NCBI GenBank assembly: GCA_965197275.1
Contig: CBDAMQ010000030.1
Location: 339,978 to 403,977, forward strand
DNA from: DASCOT01 sp965197275
GTDB taxonomy: Bacteria > Acidobacteriota > UBA890 > WLXD01
Reading direction: 5' to 3'
DNA: 64,000 bases
Part shown: positions 8,098 to 15,741 of the stretch, in pieces
How positions within the stretch are numbered: position 1 is the stretch's first letter
How the letters are laid out: each line of letters starts with the position of its first letter
Notes under the pieces: generated by a model
Told to the model about the DNA's origin: nothing
Seen by the model: the letters and a program-made list of their open reading frames with translations, nothing else
The model's database searches: none
Position numbers and translations under genes: made by a program

Positions 8098-9714
8098 ATG
8101 CAGGGTCACGTGTTGGCAACGATCCGTGGTATCAGCACTCATAGGAACCCATATTTACTTACCTCCCTCCTCCTCCTCTCTTCTGCAATAGCCGCAGGAC
8201 CACAAGTTTCTTCTGCAATGCCCGCAGGAGCACAAGTCAGGCCGAATATTCTCTACATAGTGGCCGACAACCAACCCGCCTCGATCCTAGGGGCTTATGG
8301 AAACCCGGATGTCAGGACGCCCAATATCGATCGACTAGCCAACAAAGGAATACGTCTTACTCGTGTTTTCGCCGTGCACGGTTATTGTTCTCCAACACGT
8401 GCAACAATGCTGACCGGACTTATGCCTTCTCAACACGGCGTTCATTCCTGGCTAGATAACGGAAAGATAGAGAATTGGCCCGAAGATTGGAATGCGATCA
8501 GAGAGTATAGAACGTTACCGTACACACTAAGGGCTCGGGGATATCAGACATCATTAATCGGCAAATGGCACCTAGGTCACACACGCCCGCCGGACGGCTG
8601 GTTCGATTATTGGGTGACGTTCGATGGTGGCCTCACCCCCGATTTCTGGTCCACTGATATCAATGACAACAGCAGAACGTACAAAGTAGAGGGTAAGCAC
8701 AGTGTCGAGTTCTTTACCGACAAAGCGGTCACATACTTGGAGGACTATGATCATCAACGGCCCTTCTTCCTGCTAGTTACCTTCAACGGTCCTTATATGC
8801 AACCTCCACCGAACCTCGGTCCCGCCAGGAACCGGCATTATGAATACTATAAGGGCAAAGAGTTTCCTTCGTTTCCTAGAAACAGGATCAACGACAGCAT
8901 ACTCGAGCAGTTAAGGCCACCCTACTCCGGGTGGTACGCCGGCTTGGCTCGCATGCATAACGACCAAGCATCGATGGCTAATATAGCGTCAGAGAATACG
9001 ATGGTGGACGATGGTGTCGGCCGTCTATTGACAACACTGAAGGAAAACGGACTCGAAGAAGACACGTTAGTCATCTACACGAGTGATCAGGGAATGTTCT
9101 TCGGACAACATGGCCTTTGGGGCCATCCCGCTAGCACATTTCCATCGAGCCTGTACGATACGTCGATGAACGTACCGTTCATTGCTCGCTATCCAGGCGC
9201 CATCAAAGAAGAGCAAGTAAGTGATCTGCTCGTTGGGCAATACGACCTCATGCCCACAATACTTGATCTAGCTGGGTTCGGGGATACTGAAATAGCCAAC
9301 TCCCCTGGAAGGAGTTTTGCCGAACACCTGGAAGGGAGGAAGCTCGAGGCATGGCCCGATGCCGTGTATATGGACGAAGAGGCAACTCGTACAATCAGAA
9401 CCGATCGTTATTCATATTGGAAACGGCTCAAAGGTACGGGTGAGCATGAGCTCTACGATATACAAGCGGATCCGGAGCAAATGCACGATCTATACGGGAC
9501 TCTCGGCTACGCTGAAGTGGTTTCGGAACTGGATGGAAAGCTCACCACGTTCTTCGACACCTATTCGGATGTCGAGTACGACCTTTGGCGGGGCGGCACC
9601 GTGAAAGGATCGACCGACCAGGTTCGAGTTTTCAAGTCTCTTTACGGTGAGCAGTGGGAGGAGCAGGCAAAAGTCAAACCAGCCTTTAGAGAGAACAATG
9701 GCGTTGTCCAGTAA
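8098..9714 (+). CDS. Secreted Cys-type arylsulfatase (formylglycine sulfatase)
   Basis: The 538-residue protein starts at ATG 8098 behind GCGGAGGAA and has a signal peptide. The sulfatase core begins at PNILYIVADNQ (metal-binding Asp), and the activation motif CSPTRATMLTG places the cysteine that would become formylglycine at residue 97. Later, YTSDQGMFFGQHGLWG and the C-terminal ELYDIQADPEQMHDLY are typical of the family. It hydrolyses sulfate esters, probably from sulfated polysaccharides or other organic sulfates, in the periplasm or outside; the substrate is unknown. No maturase lies in the window. Codon use is clearly more AT-rich than the neighbours, suggesting recent transfer, and a MITE-like element sits 45 bp upstream. 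Confidence 0.9.
   Translation: MQGHVLATIRGISTHRNPYLLTSLLLLSSAIAAGPQVSSAMPAGAQVRPNILYIVADNQPASILGAYGNPDVRTPNIDRLANKGIRLTRVFAVHGYCSPTRATMLTGLMPSQHGVHSWLDNGKIENWPEDWNAIREYRTLPYTLRARGYQTSLIGKWHLGHTRPPDGWFDYWVTFDGGLTPDFWSTDINDNSRTYKVEGKHSVEFFTDKAVTYLEDYDHQRPFFLLVTFNGPYMQPPPNLGPARNRHYEYYKGKEFPSFPRNRINDSILEQLRPPYSGWYAGLARMHNDQASMANIASENTMVDDGVGRLLTTLKENGLEEDTLVIYTSDQGMFFGQHGLWGHPASTFPSSLYDTSMNVPFIARYPGAIKEEQVSDLLVGQYDLMPTILDLAGFGDTEIANSPGRSFAEHLEGRKLEAWPDAVYMDEEATRTIRTDRYSYWKRLKGTGEHELYDIQADPEQMHDLYGTLGYAEVVSELDGKLTTFFDTYSDVEYDLWRGGTVKGSTDQVRVFKSLYGEQWEEQAKVKPAFRENNGVVQ
8181..8240 (+). repeat. 30-bp tandem duplication in the sulfatase leader
   Basis: TTCTGCAATAGCCGCAGGAC... at 8181-8210 is followed directly by a diverged copy at 8211-8240, duplicating SAIAAGPQVS as SAMPAGAQVR at the end of the signal peptide. 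The frame is kept. The duplication creates two candidate cleavage regions. Confidence 0.75.
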
Positions 9715-10068
9715 GCTCGCGGGCTAAGCGATCCGTCTGAGGAGCGCAACGATCGAAAGCCTTGTCGTCGCCGAAATACGGTGGCCTTCGCGCTCGGCGA
9801 GGCGGCCCCGTAGCCTTCGGGCTGGAGCCTCTGCGGGTCGGCTTCGTCGGCGCCAGGGGCGATGCGGTGCTAGGAAGCCAGCTGACTGGGAAATCTCAGT
9901 GCAGTGAGTAGTGAGTTACGAATCGGTGACTCGCGGTTTCTTCGACTACCCGTGGTGGTTGGTTCCCTCGCTGCTTGCGGGATGCTTCACATATTTTGGT
10001 GGAGGCTTGGCCAGAGCCAGTTGACAGCGGCTTCGGTGCGGTGCTATTACCCCGGACGTAAGCATCAG
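9715..10068. other. Intergenic region between sulfatase and TonB receptor
   Basis: About 350 bases without a convincing gene precede the 19-bp repeat array. The only open stretch of note runs 9911-10024 (GTG start, 37 residues, hydrophobic and rich in W, F and G, ending GGGLARAS); it could be a leftover of a membrane protein gene, but I cannot assign it. No terminator hairpin stands out after the sulfatase. Confidence 0.4.
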
Positions 10069-10277
10069 CTAGTTTGATATCGGGCGACTAGTTTGATATC
10101 GGGCGACTAGTTTGATATCGGGCGACTAGTTTGATATCGGGCGACTAGTTTGATATCGGGCGACTAGTTTGATATCGGGCGACTAGTTTGATATCGGGCG
10201 ACTAGTTTGATATCGGGCGACTAGTTTGATATCGGGCGACTAGTTTGATATCGGGCGACTAGTTTGATATCGGGCGA
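10069..10277. repeat. Eleven perfect copies of a 19-bp tandem repeat upstream of the TonB receptor
   Basis: The unit CTAGTTTGATATCGGGCGA is repeated head to tail from 10069 to 10277 with no spacer, ending 39 bp before the receptor ATG. Each copy contains the palindrome GATATC, and each junction creates ACTAGT. The copies look identical, so the array is probably young and prone to change in copy number. Its position suggests that it lies inside or just upstream of the receptor promoter. Confidence 0.95.
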
Positions 10278-10316
10278 CGGTTTTGCCCACGATCGCGTTG
10301 CCCAGGAGGAGGTGCA

Positions 10317-13199
10317 ATGCGCTCTAAGCTCGCCGTCTTGACTGTTGCTATGGTGCTGATACTCCCCGCGCAGGTGATGGCGCAGGGTGACCGGTCGACC
10401 GGAACGATCGCCGGGCAGGTTCGGGACGCGGATGGTGCGGGGCTGCCCGGCGCCACCGTCACCATCGAGGGTGACAACCTCATCCAGGAATCTGTCTCGG
10501 AGGTAAGCGACCTCACGGGTGCCTTCCGGATTCGTAATCTCAGGCCGGGAACGTACGTCGTGACGGTCTCGCTCACCGGGTTCCAGACGATGGCCTACAA
10601 CGTCCCGGTGAACGTCGGCACAACCGCAACCGTGATTGCGGATCTGGAGCTGGCGGGGGTCTCAGAGACGGTCACCGTCGTCTCCGAGACGCCGTTGATC
10701 GACATCGAGTCGGCAGCGCTCGCGACGAACTACACGGCGGATCTGCTGGAAAACGTTCCGGTGGCGCGTGACTTCACCGACATGACGAACTTCACCCCTG
10801 GTTTCGCCGACAAGGGAGCCTATGGCGCCGGCGGCAACCACGCCGAGGGCACCAGCGTGCATCGGCACGGCGCCGCAACTAACGGCTACCGGATGAACGG
10901 CGTTGACATCACCGAAAACGAATGGGGTGCCGCCTGGGTCAACCCGAACGTGGATTCGATCGCCGAGATCCAGATTGTCGGTATCGGCGCCAGCGCCGAG
11001 TACAGCGAGTACACCGGCGCGATGATCAACTTGGTGACCAAGGGGGGCACCAACGAGTTTCATGGCACCGGCGCTTTCTACTTCCAGAACGGCGATTTGA
11101 GATCCGACAACTCGCGCGGCATCGTGGATCTGGAGCGCGGAAAGTTCTCCTACGACCGCGACTATTCCGTCACTATCGGTGGCCCGCTTAAGCGCAACAA
11201 GCTGCTCTTCTTTGCCAGCGGCGCCCGTCAAGAAACGCTCAAGTCGGTTGTCGCCGACCAAATCTGGATAGACGGCGGAATCGCCGTCGAAGATGCCCAG
11301 CAGGGTAACGATAGGTGGACAACGCACGGCCGGCTGGATTTCTTGCTCAACGACACCAACACGCTCGGGTTCATGATCAACTATGATCCGGGCAGAGAGT
11401 CCAATAAGGACCTGCGACCAGGTTCGCCGCTCCACATCGGCATGGACACCGACTACGGCAGCATGACCTTGTTGTTCAGCTGGCAATCCCAACTGGGCGA
11501 CAACACCTTCACCGATCTCCGCCTCGCACACCAAAAGGCGGACTACTTGCGCGTCCCGTTCGTGTGCTGCGAGCTACCCGATTACTGGTACAACGGCTCG
11601 AGGAGGATCACCCGGGGCTTCCTGGAGGACGAGGACAACGCCCGCAAAGAGGCCTCGGTAACGGTGACCCAGTACGTCGACGACTTCCTGGGCGCCGCGC
11701 ATGACGCCAAGATCGGCTTCACCTACAAGGACAGCTGGGCCAACTGGATTGCTGGTTATACCGGCCTCGGGGGTATGTTTACCTATGGCTCGTACGTATA
11801 CGGGTCTGTCTACGACTTTGGCCTCGAGGGCCAACTCCGACCCATCGCAGCCTTTATTCAGGATGACGTTACCCCTGCCGACAACGTCACCCTCAACCTC
11901 GGGCTGCGCTATGACCACACGAACGGTTACGAAAGACTCAACAGGCAGTCAACCGGGGGGCCCCCGGCGGTAAAGTTCCGCAACTTGTCGCCACGCCTTG
12001 GTGCAACCTTCGATGTGAGCGGTGATGGCCGTGCCGTTCTGCATGGCAGCTGGGGGCGCTTCTTCGAGAAGATGACCGTCGGCTTCATCTCTGGCGCTAG
12101 CGGCACCGGGTACTCGGACCCATACCAACCCTACTCGTCGTACTTCTACGTGATACCTGACGGGTTTTTCCCTGCCGACTACGACCCGCTCAATCCGACC
12201 GACGCGCAGTTGTTTGCGCTGCAAGACGCTGTTTTCACAACCGAAAACCAGACTAGTGTCAGCTCCTCTATATTTCCGCTCGACCCAAACTTGGAGTCGC
12301 TGCACACGGATGTCTGGAACGTCGGATTCGAGTATGAATTCGCCAGAAACTGGGTCGCGGGCATCGACTACATCCACAAAGATGACAGCAACATGTTCCG
12401 ACACAGGAACACCTTCGAGCATGTGTACACGCCCTTCGAATACACTTCCCCCGACGTGACGTTAGCGGACGGAACCGTGGTGCCCGGCGGGGTGACACAA
12501 ACGCTCTATTCGAGGCCGAGCGGCGAGTGGCAACCCATCCGCAGCAACGACGACTTCTACAAGCGGACGCACGACATCGTGTCGCTGACGCTGGACCGAA
12601 GGCGAACGGGTTCGGGCCTCAACTTCAGCACCTCCGTCACCTACCAGAACAACAGGGGAACGTTTAATAATCGCGACGGCGACAGCGTCTGGGGTGGGGG
12701 CTTCGACGCAGCAAACAACCCGAACTTCAACGGCCACCCGTTCGCCGAGTCTGGTCCGTTGGGCTTCAGCAGGAAGTGGAGCTGGAAGGTGCTGGGCAAC
12801 ACCAGGCTGCCTGGAGGCATCCTCGCGGGCATGTACTGGAACCTGTCGTCGGGTCGGCCATGGAACCTCTCGATCAGGCACGGACGCAGGGGGATTCCCG
12901 AGTTGCTCACCGCCACCTACAGCTCTACGGCCATCGAGCCGATCCGCAGCAGGACGTGGGACTCGCATAAGCAGCTCGATCTGCGGTTGTCGAAGTCCTT
13001 TAATATGGGGAGTGATGGCCGGCTAGAGGTGATGGTCGACGGATTCAACATGCTCAACGACTTCTCCCCGACCGGCGTTGAAGGGCGCATCGACCGAACG
13101 TTCATCGTTGAAGGGGGCTCCGCGGTCGGGTCGCCCCGGCGATCAACCCAACTGCTGCCCGGGCGGCAGTTTCGGTTGGGGGTACGCCTCTCCTTCTGA
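10317..13199 (+). CDS. Oar-like TonB-dependent outer membrane receptor
   Basis: The 960-residue protein has a signal peptide ending QVMAQG, then a carboxypeptidase-regulatory-like domain (TIAGQVRDADGAGLPGATVT, residues about 28-105), a TonB plug (ATNYTADLLENVPVARDF; MINLVTKGGTNEFHGTG), and a long beta-barrel ending GRQFRLGVRLSF with a terminal Phe, as expected for barrel insertion. It would import large or scarce substrates through the outer membrane using TonB-ExbBD, none of which is in this window. AGGAGG at 10307-10312 fixes the start. It sits directly downstream of an 11-copy repeat array and near a sulfatase, so uptake of sulfated-glycan products is a reasonable guess but no more. Confidence 0.9.
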   Translation: MRSKLAVLTVAMVLILPAQVMAQGDRSTGTIAGQVRDADGAGLPGATVTIEGDNLIQESVSEVSDLTGAFRIRNLRPGTYVVTVSLTGFQTMAYNVPVNVGTTATVIADLELAGVSETVTVVSETPLIDIESAALATNYTADLLENVPVARDFTDMTNFTPGFADKGAYGAGGNHAEGTSVHRHGAATNGYRMNGVDITENEWGAAWVNPNVDSIAEIQIVGIGASAEYSEYTGAMINLVTKGGTNEFHGTGAFYFQNGDLRSDNSRGIVDLERGKFSYDRDYSVTIGGPLKRNKLLFFASGARQETLKSVVADQIWIDGGIAVEDAQQGNDRWTTHGRLDFLLNDTNTLGFMINYDPGRESNKDLRPGSPLHIGMDTDYGSMTLLFSWQSQLGDNTFTDLRLAHQKADYLRVPFVCCELPDYWYNGSRRITRGFLEDEDNARKEASVTVTQYVDDFLGAAHDAKIGFTYKDSWANWIAGYTGLGGMFTYGSYVYGSVYDFGLEGQLRPIAAFIQDDVTPADNVTLNLGLRYDHTNGYERLNRQSTGGPPAVKFRNLSPRLGATFDVSGDGRAVLHGSWGRFFEKMTVGFISGASGTGYSDPYQPYSSYFYVIPDGFFPADYDPLNPTDAQLFALQDAVFTTENQTSVSSSIFPLDPNLESLHTDVWNVGFEYEFARNWVAGIDYIHKDDSNMFRHRNTFEHVYTPFEYTSPDVTLADGTVVPGGVTQTLYSRPSGEWQPIRSNDDFYKRTHDIVSLTLDRRRTGSGLNFSTSVTYQNNRGTFNNRDGDSVWGGGFDAANNPNFNGHPFAESGPLGFSRKWSWKVLGNTRLPGGILAGMYWNLSSGRPWNLSIRHGRRGIPELLTATYSSTAIEPIRSRTWDSHKQLDLRLSKSFNMGSDGRLEVMVDGFNMLNDFSPTGVEGRIDRTFIVEGGSAVGSPRRSTQLLPGRQFRLGVRLSF

Positions 13200-13269
13200 T
13201 CGGACTTGCCCTGGCCGGGCGTTTCACGCCCGGCCAGGCGGCCTCATACCGCTCAAACCGAGGCGTCGC

Positions 13270-13549
13270 TCAGGTACGTTCGGCCCAGAGATACTGGAAC
13301 TCGGGTCGGATGACGTCGTTCAAGAGTTCCTGAACCGCCCGGTGCCCCTAGTCGAAGGCAGCCTGGGTGAGACAGACGGCAGCCGCCTCGGAGTTGGCGA
13401 TCGTCGTGATGCGCCCCAAAGCGCTTGCGGCCCCGGATCCAGGGTGCCTGATCGTGCGGCCAGTCCGGATCGTAGAGGTCGTTGCCGGCGCCAGCGTAAC
13501 CGTGTGGCCAGCGGTTGACGGTGATCGTGATGAGCAATAACGAACGCAC
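13270..13549 (-). pseudogene. C-terminal fragment of an FAD/NAD(P)-binding oxidoreductase
   Basis: Three reading segments on the minus strand join into one recognisable tail: WPHGYAGAGNDLYDPDWP with QAPWIRGRKRFG, then GRITTIANSEAAAVCLTQ after a frameshift near 13425, then an in-frame TAG and GHRAVQELLNDVIRPEFQY. This matches the C-terminus of a large FAD-dependent family common in environmental Acidobacteriota and Proteobacteria. The rest of the gene is missing: it is cut at about 13549 where the + strand amidohydrolase fragment begins. Confidence 0.6.
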
Positions 13550-14027
13550 CGACGCCGGGCTGAAGCGGACGAAGGGGCAGCATCATCCGCTCGCAACGAC
13601 CTGGTCGCGAGTGCTGGGTGTCATGTTGACCAGCCTCAGCGTGCTGGCCTGTCAGCCTTCATCGCAGCCGGGGCCTGGCGGTATCAGCGGTCCTGCCGAC
13701 CGCGTCTTGCACGGCGGCAAGATCTTTACGGTGAACGACGACCAACCCTGGGCCGAGGCCGTTGCGATCAAAGGCGGAAACCTCGTCTATGTGGGGGATG
13801 ATGCGGGCGTGCAGGGGTTCGTTGGCCGCGAAACTGTCGGTCACGATCTGCAAGGGAAACTGGTTATTCCTGGGCTGGTGGATGCCCATACCCATCCCGG
13901 GGGCACGGGCCGCTTCAGCGGGCCTTCGGGAACGCTGCCGAGGACCAACAAGGCAGACATACTGGCTGCCGTGGAGGCGTATTCAAGGGCGAACCCGGAT
14001 CTGCCCTGGATCGTGATGTGTTGCTGA
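13530..14027 (+). pseudogene. N-terminal third of a YtcJ-type amidohydrolase lipoprotein
   Basis: From ATG 13530 the protein has a lipoprotein signal (VMLTSLSVLAC), then the amidohydrolase start DRVLHGGKIFTVNDDQPWAE and the first metal-binding motif PGLVDAHTHPGG. It keeps similarity up to about NPDLPWI, then ends a few codons later. Full-length relatives have about 550 residues, and the other metal ligands and catalytic Asp are absent here. At about 14009 the DNA switches to the coding sequence of a GMC oxidoreductase in another frame, so this is half of a deletion chimera. Confidence 0.75.
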
Positions 14028-15121
14028 TCCTCAAGGAGTGGGGTGAGAGGGCGGATATCCCCTTCTGGACCCAGCCGTGGGCGAAAGCGACGACGACCGA
14101 TCACGGCCGCGCGGTCTGCCAGCGCTGCGACACGTGTCACGTCTGCCCGACCGGGGCCAAGTACACACCCGATATTACGCTCGACCGCCTGATCGCGGAG
14201 GGCAAGGTACGGCTCGTCACACATACGCTCGTCCGCCGACTCGAGCTCAGGAGCGGCTCAGACGAGGTCGAGTATGCGGTCGCAGTGGATCGCCGCGCGC
14301 CCGACGAGCCGGTCGAATTCCACGCTGATCTCTTCGTCCTCGCCGGCGGGCACGCCTGGAGCCCTCACCTCCTGCTGCTCTCCGCCAGCAGCCGCTTCCC
14401 GAACGGGCTGGCCAACAGCTCCGGTCACGTGGGCGCCTACATGACCGGCCACCCCTACGCGAGCGCCGAGGTCGACCTGCCCTTCGAGACATTTCCGGGC
14501 ATGTTCTCGACCAACTCGCTCCTGTCTCGCATGTACGCCCGGCCCGGCCCCATGGACCGCTACGTCCGCCACGACCTCCGCATCTGGACGTCGACATCGG
14601 GCCGCCAACCCCGACCCCGCGGCGAAGACGGCAGCTGGCAATTCGGCGACGCCGTCATGGACGACTGGCGGGCTCGAACCGGCCGGTCCTCGGCCAGCCT
14701 ACGGGGCTATTACGACGTGATCCCGGACAGGAACAGCCTTCTGACGCTGGACGGCGCACGCCGCAACGAATGGGGCGACCCCATGCCCAAGATCGACTTC
14801 AGGGACGCACCTGAGTCGGTCGAGCTCAGAGCACACACACACGAGACGATGTTCGGGATCTTCGAGCGAATGGCCCGCGCGGGTGACGGGACGGTCGTGT
14901 CGACGCAGGCCTCGACACCCATGGAGCACCCCGGCGGCGGCTGTCGCATGGGCGACGATACAGGCACGAGCGTCACCGACTCGTTCGGCCGCACACACGA
15001 CCACGACAACCTCTTCGTGATCGGAGCATCGACGATGGTTTCCGGCGGATGCGCGAACGGTACTCCGACCTTCTGCGCGCTGTCGTTACGGTCGGCCGAA
15101 GAGATAGCGCGACAGGTTTAG
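14009..15121 (+). pseudogene. GMC-family oxidoreductase lacking its FAD-binding N-terminus
   Basis: The reading frame begins abruptly with DRDVLLILKEWGE and continues to a normal C-terminus. CQRCDTCHVCPTGAKY, PHLLLLSAS, HPGGGCRMGDDTG and FGRTHDHDNLFVIGAST are characteristic of GMC (glucose-methanol-choline) oxidoreductases. The N-terminal Rossmann glycine motif and roughly the first 200 residues are missing, so FAD binding is not expected. A GTG at 14018 could start translation but would give an inactive protein. It is joined to a truncated amidohydrolase gene at about 14009. Confidence 0.75.
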
Positions 15122-15178
15122 GGGCTGGTTACTGGACACGCCGAGCACCCGGGGGACACGCGGAGCCTCCAGACACAG

Positions 15179-15229
15179 AAAGCCCCGGTGACGAGCACGG
15201 GGAATAAATCGCTGCGCCACCGGGGCTTT
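15179..15229 (-). terminator. Stem-loop after the duplicated tRNA 3' half
   Basis: AAAGCCCCGGTG (15179-15190) pairs perfectly with CACCGGGGCTTT (15218-15229), a 12-bp stem. The corresponding hairpin next to the intact tRNA at 18647-18700 has a different stem sequence that still pairs, so the structure is conserved by compensatory change. On the minus strand it follows the tRNA, where a terminator is expected. Confidence 0.6.
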
Positions 15230-15235
15230 CCGGAG

Positions 15236-15277
15236 TAGCGGGGGCAGGATTTGAACCTGCGACCTTCGGGTTATGAG
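15236..15277 (-). pseudogene. 3' half of tRNA-fMet (attachment-site-like duplicate)
   Basis: The 42 bases here are identical to the 3' part of the intact tRNA-fMet at 18706-18747, covering the anticodon loop through the discriminator base. Counting flanks, 15230-15277 equals 18700-18747 exactly (48 bp, offset 3470). The 5' half is absent; the sequence becomes unrelated after TTATGAG. This is the usual footprint of an element integrated into a tRNA gene. Confidence 0.8.
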
Positions 15278-15279
15278 TT

Positions 15280-15327
15280 TCATTGGGGCCTGTCGTAACT
15301 CCAATAACCCCAACGTTTACGGGCCAT
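15280..15327 (-). pseudogene. Possible integrase start remnant next to the tRNA fragment
   Basis: A short minus-strand frame reads MARKRWGYWSYDRPQ and stops 2 bp before the tRNA fragment. The first 11 residues resemble the start of some tyrosine integrases, but 15 residues cannot prove it. Just upstream are a perfect 9-bp inverted repeat (CTCTGTGCA at 15332-15340, TGCACAGAG at 15353-15361) and two copies of GTGGCACCC, which could be integrase arm sites. Confidence 0.3.
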
Positions 15328-15430
15328 GCAACTCTGTGCAGGTGCCGGGAGTTGCACAGAGTGGCACCCAGGGTGGCACCCGGCGAAAAAGCGTGCTCCA
15401 AGTAGGCTCGCGGGACCGCGGCTCAGGGCG

Positions 15431-15554
15431 TTACGGGTCCGTCGGCACGAGCCGCTTCAGCTCGTCGAACCAGTTGAGCACAAGTGTCATATTGCCGCTG
15501 CGGATCCGGGTGCCGGGGAATCTCGTAGGGGCCTAGTTTGGTGCCGGGTTCCAT
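15431..15554 (-). pseudogene. Mini deletion derivative of a Ser/Thr kinase-PD40 gene
   Basis: From ATG at 15554 the frame reads MEPGTKLGPYEI, identical to the kinase at 18423, then jumps within about 30 bases to sequence encoding NWFDELKRLVPTDP in another frame, ending with TAA at 15431-15433. So the two ends of a gene of about 2.7 kb are joined with nearly everything between deleted. The same C-terminal end occurs at 6116. Confidence 0.7.
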
Positions 15555-15625
15555 GGCGCTTCTACAGAGGGGTGGGCGAGCACCTGAAGCCTATCGTCGG
15601 AACATGTGAGGGTCCACGGGAGTCC
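15555..15625 (-). promoter_or_regulatory. Conserved kinase-gene leader, copy 2
   Basis: The minus strand shows GACGATAGGCTTCAGGTGCT and GTGGACCCTCAC ahead of the MEPGTKLG start, closely matching the leader of the kinase gene at 18423. It is retained although the downstream gene is destroyed. Confidence 0.5.
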
Positions 15626-15741
15626 GTGGCAGGCCGGATCTAGACGACCTGCTGGGCTGCTCCAGGGGGAGGGAGCCATAGGAGTCCCGTTCGGCGGGGA
15701 GAGGTCCGCGCCGCATTCGCGCCCGGAGAGACTCATGGGGC

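Noticed and set aside
9911..10024. Small membrane protein gene before the repeat array
   Set aside because: 37 codons from a GTG with no ribosome-binding site and no recognised family; kept only as a remark on the intergenic region.
10069..10277. CRISPR-like array
   Set aside because: The 19-bp units are directly adjacent with no spacers, and there are no cas genes in the window.
15086..15401. Small minus-strand proteins reading through the tRNA fragment (containing RRSQVQILPPL)
   Set aside because: This peptide is the well-known false translation of tRNA 3' sequence; the DNA is a tRNA half plus hairpin.
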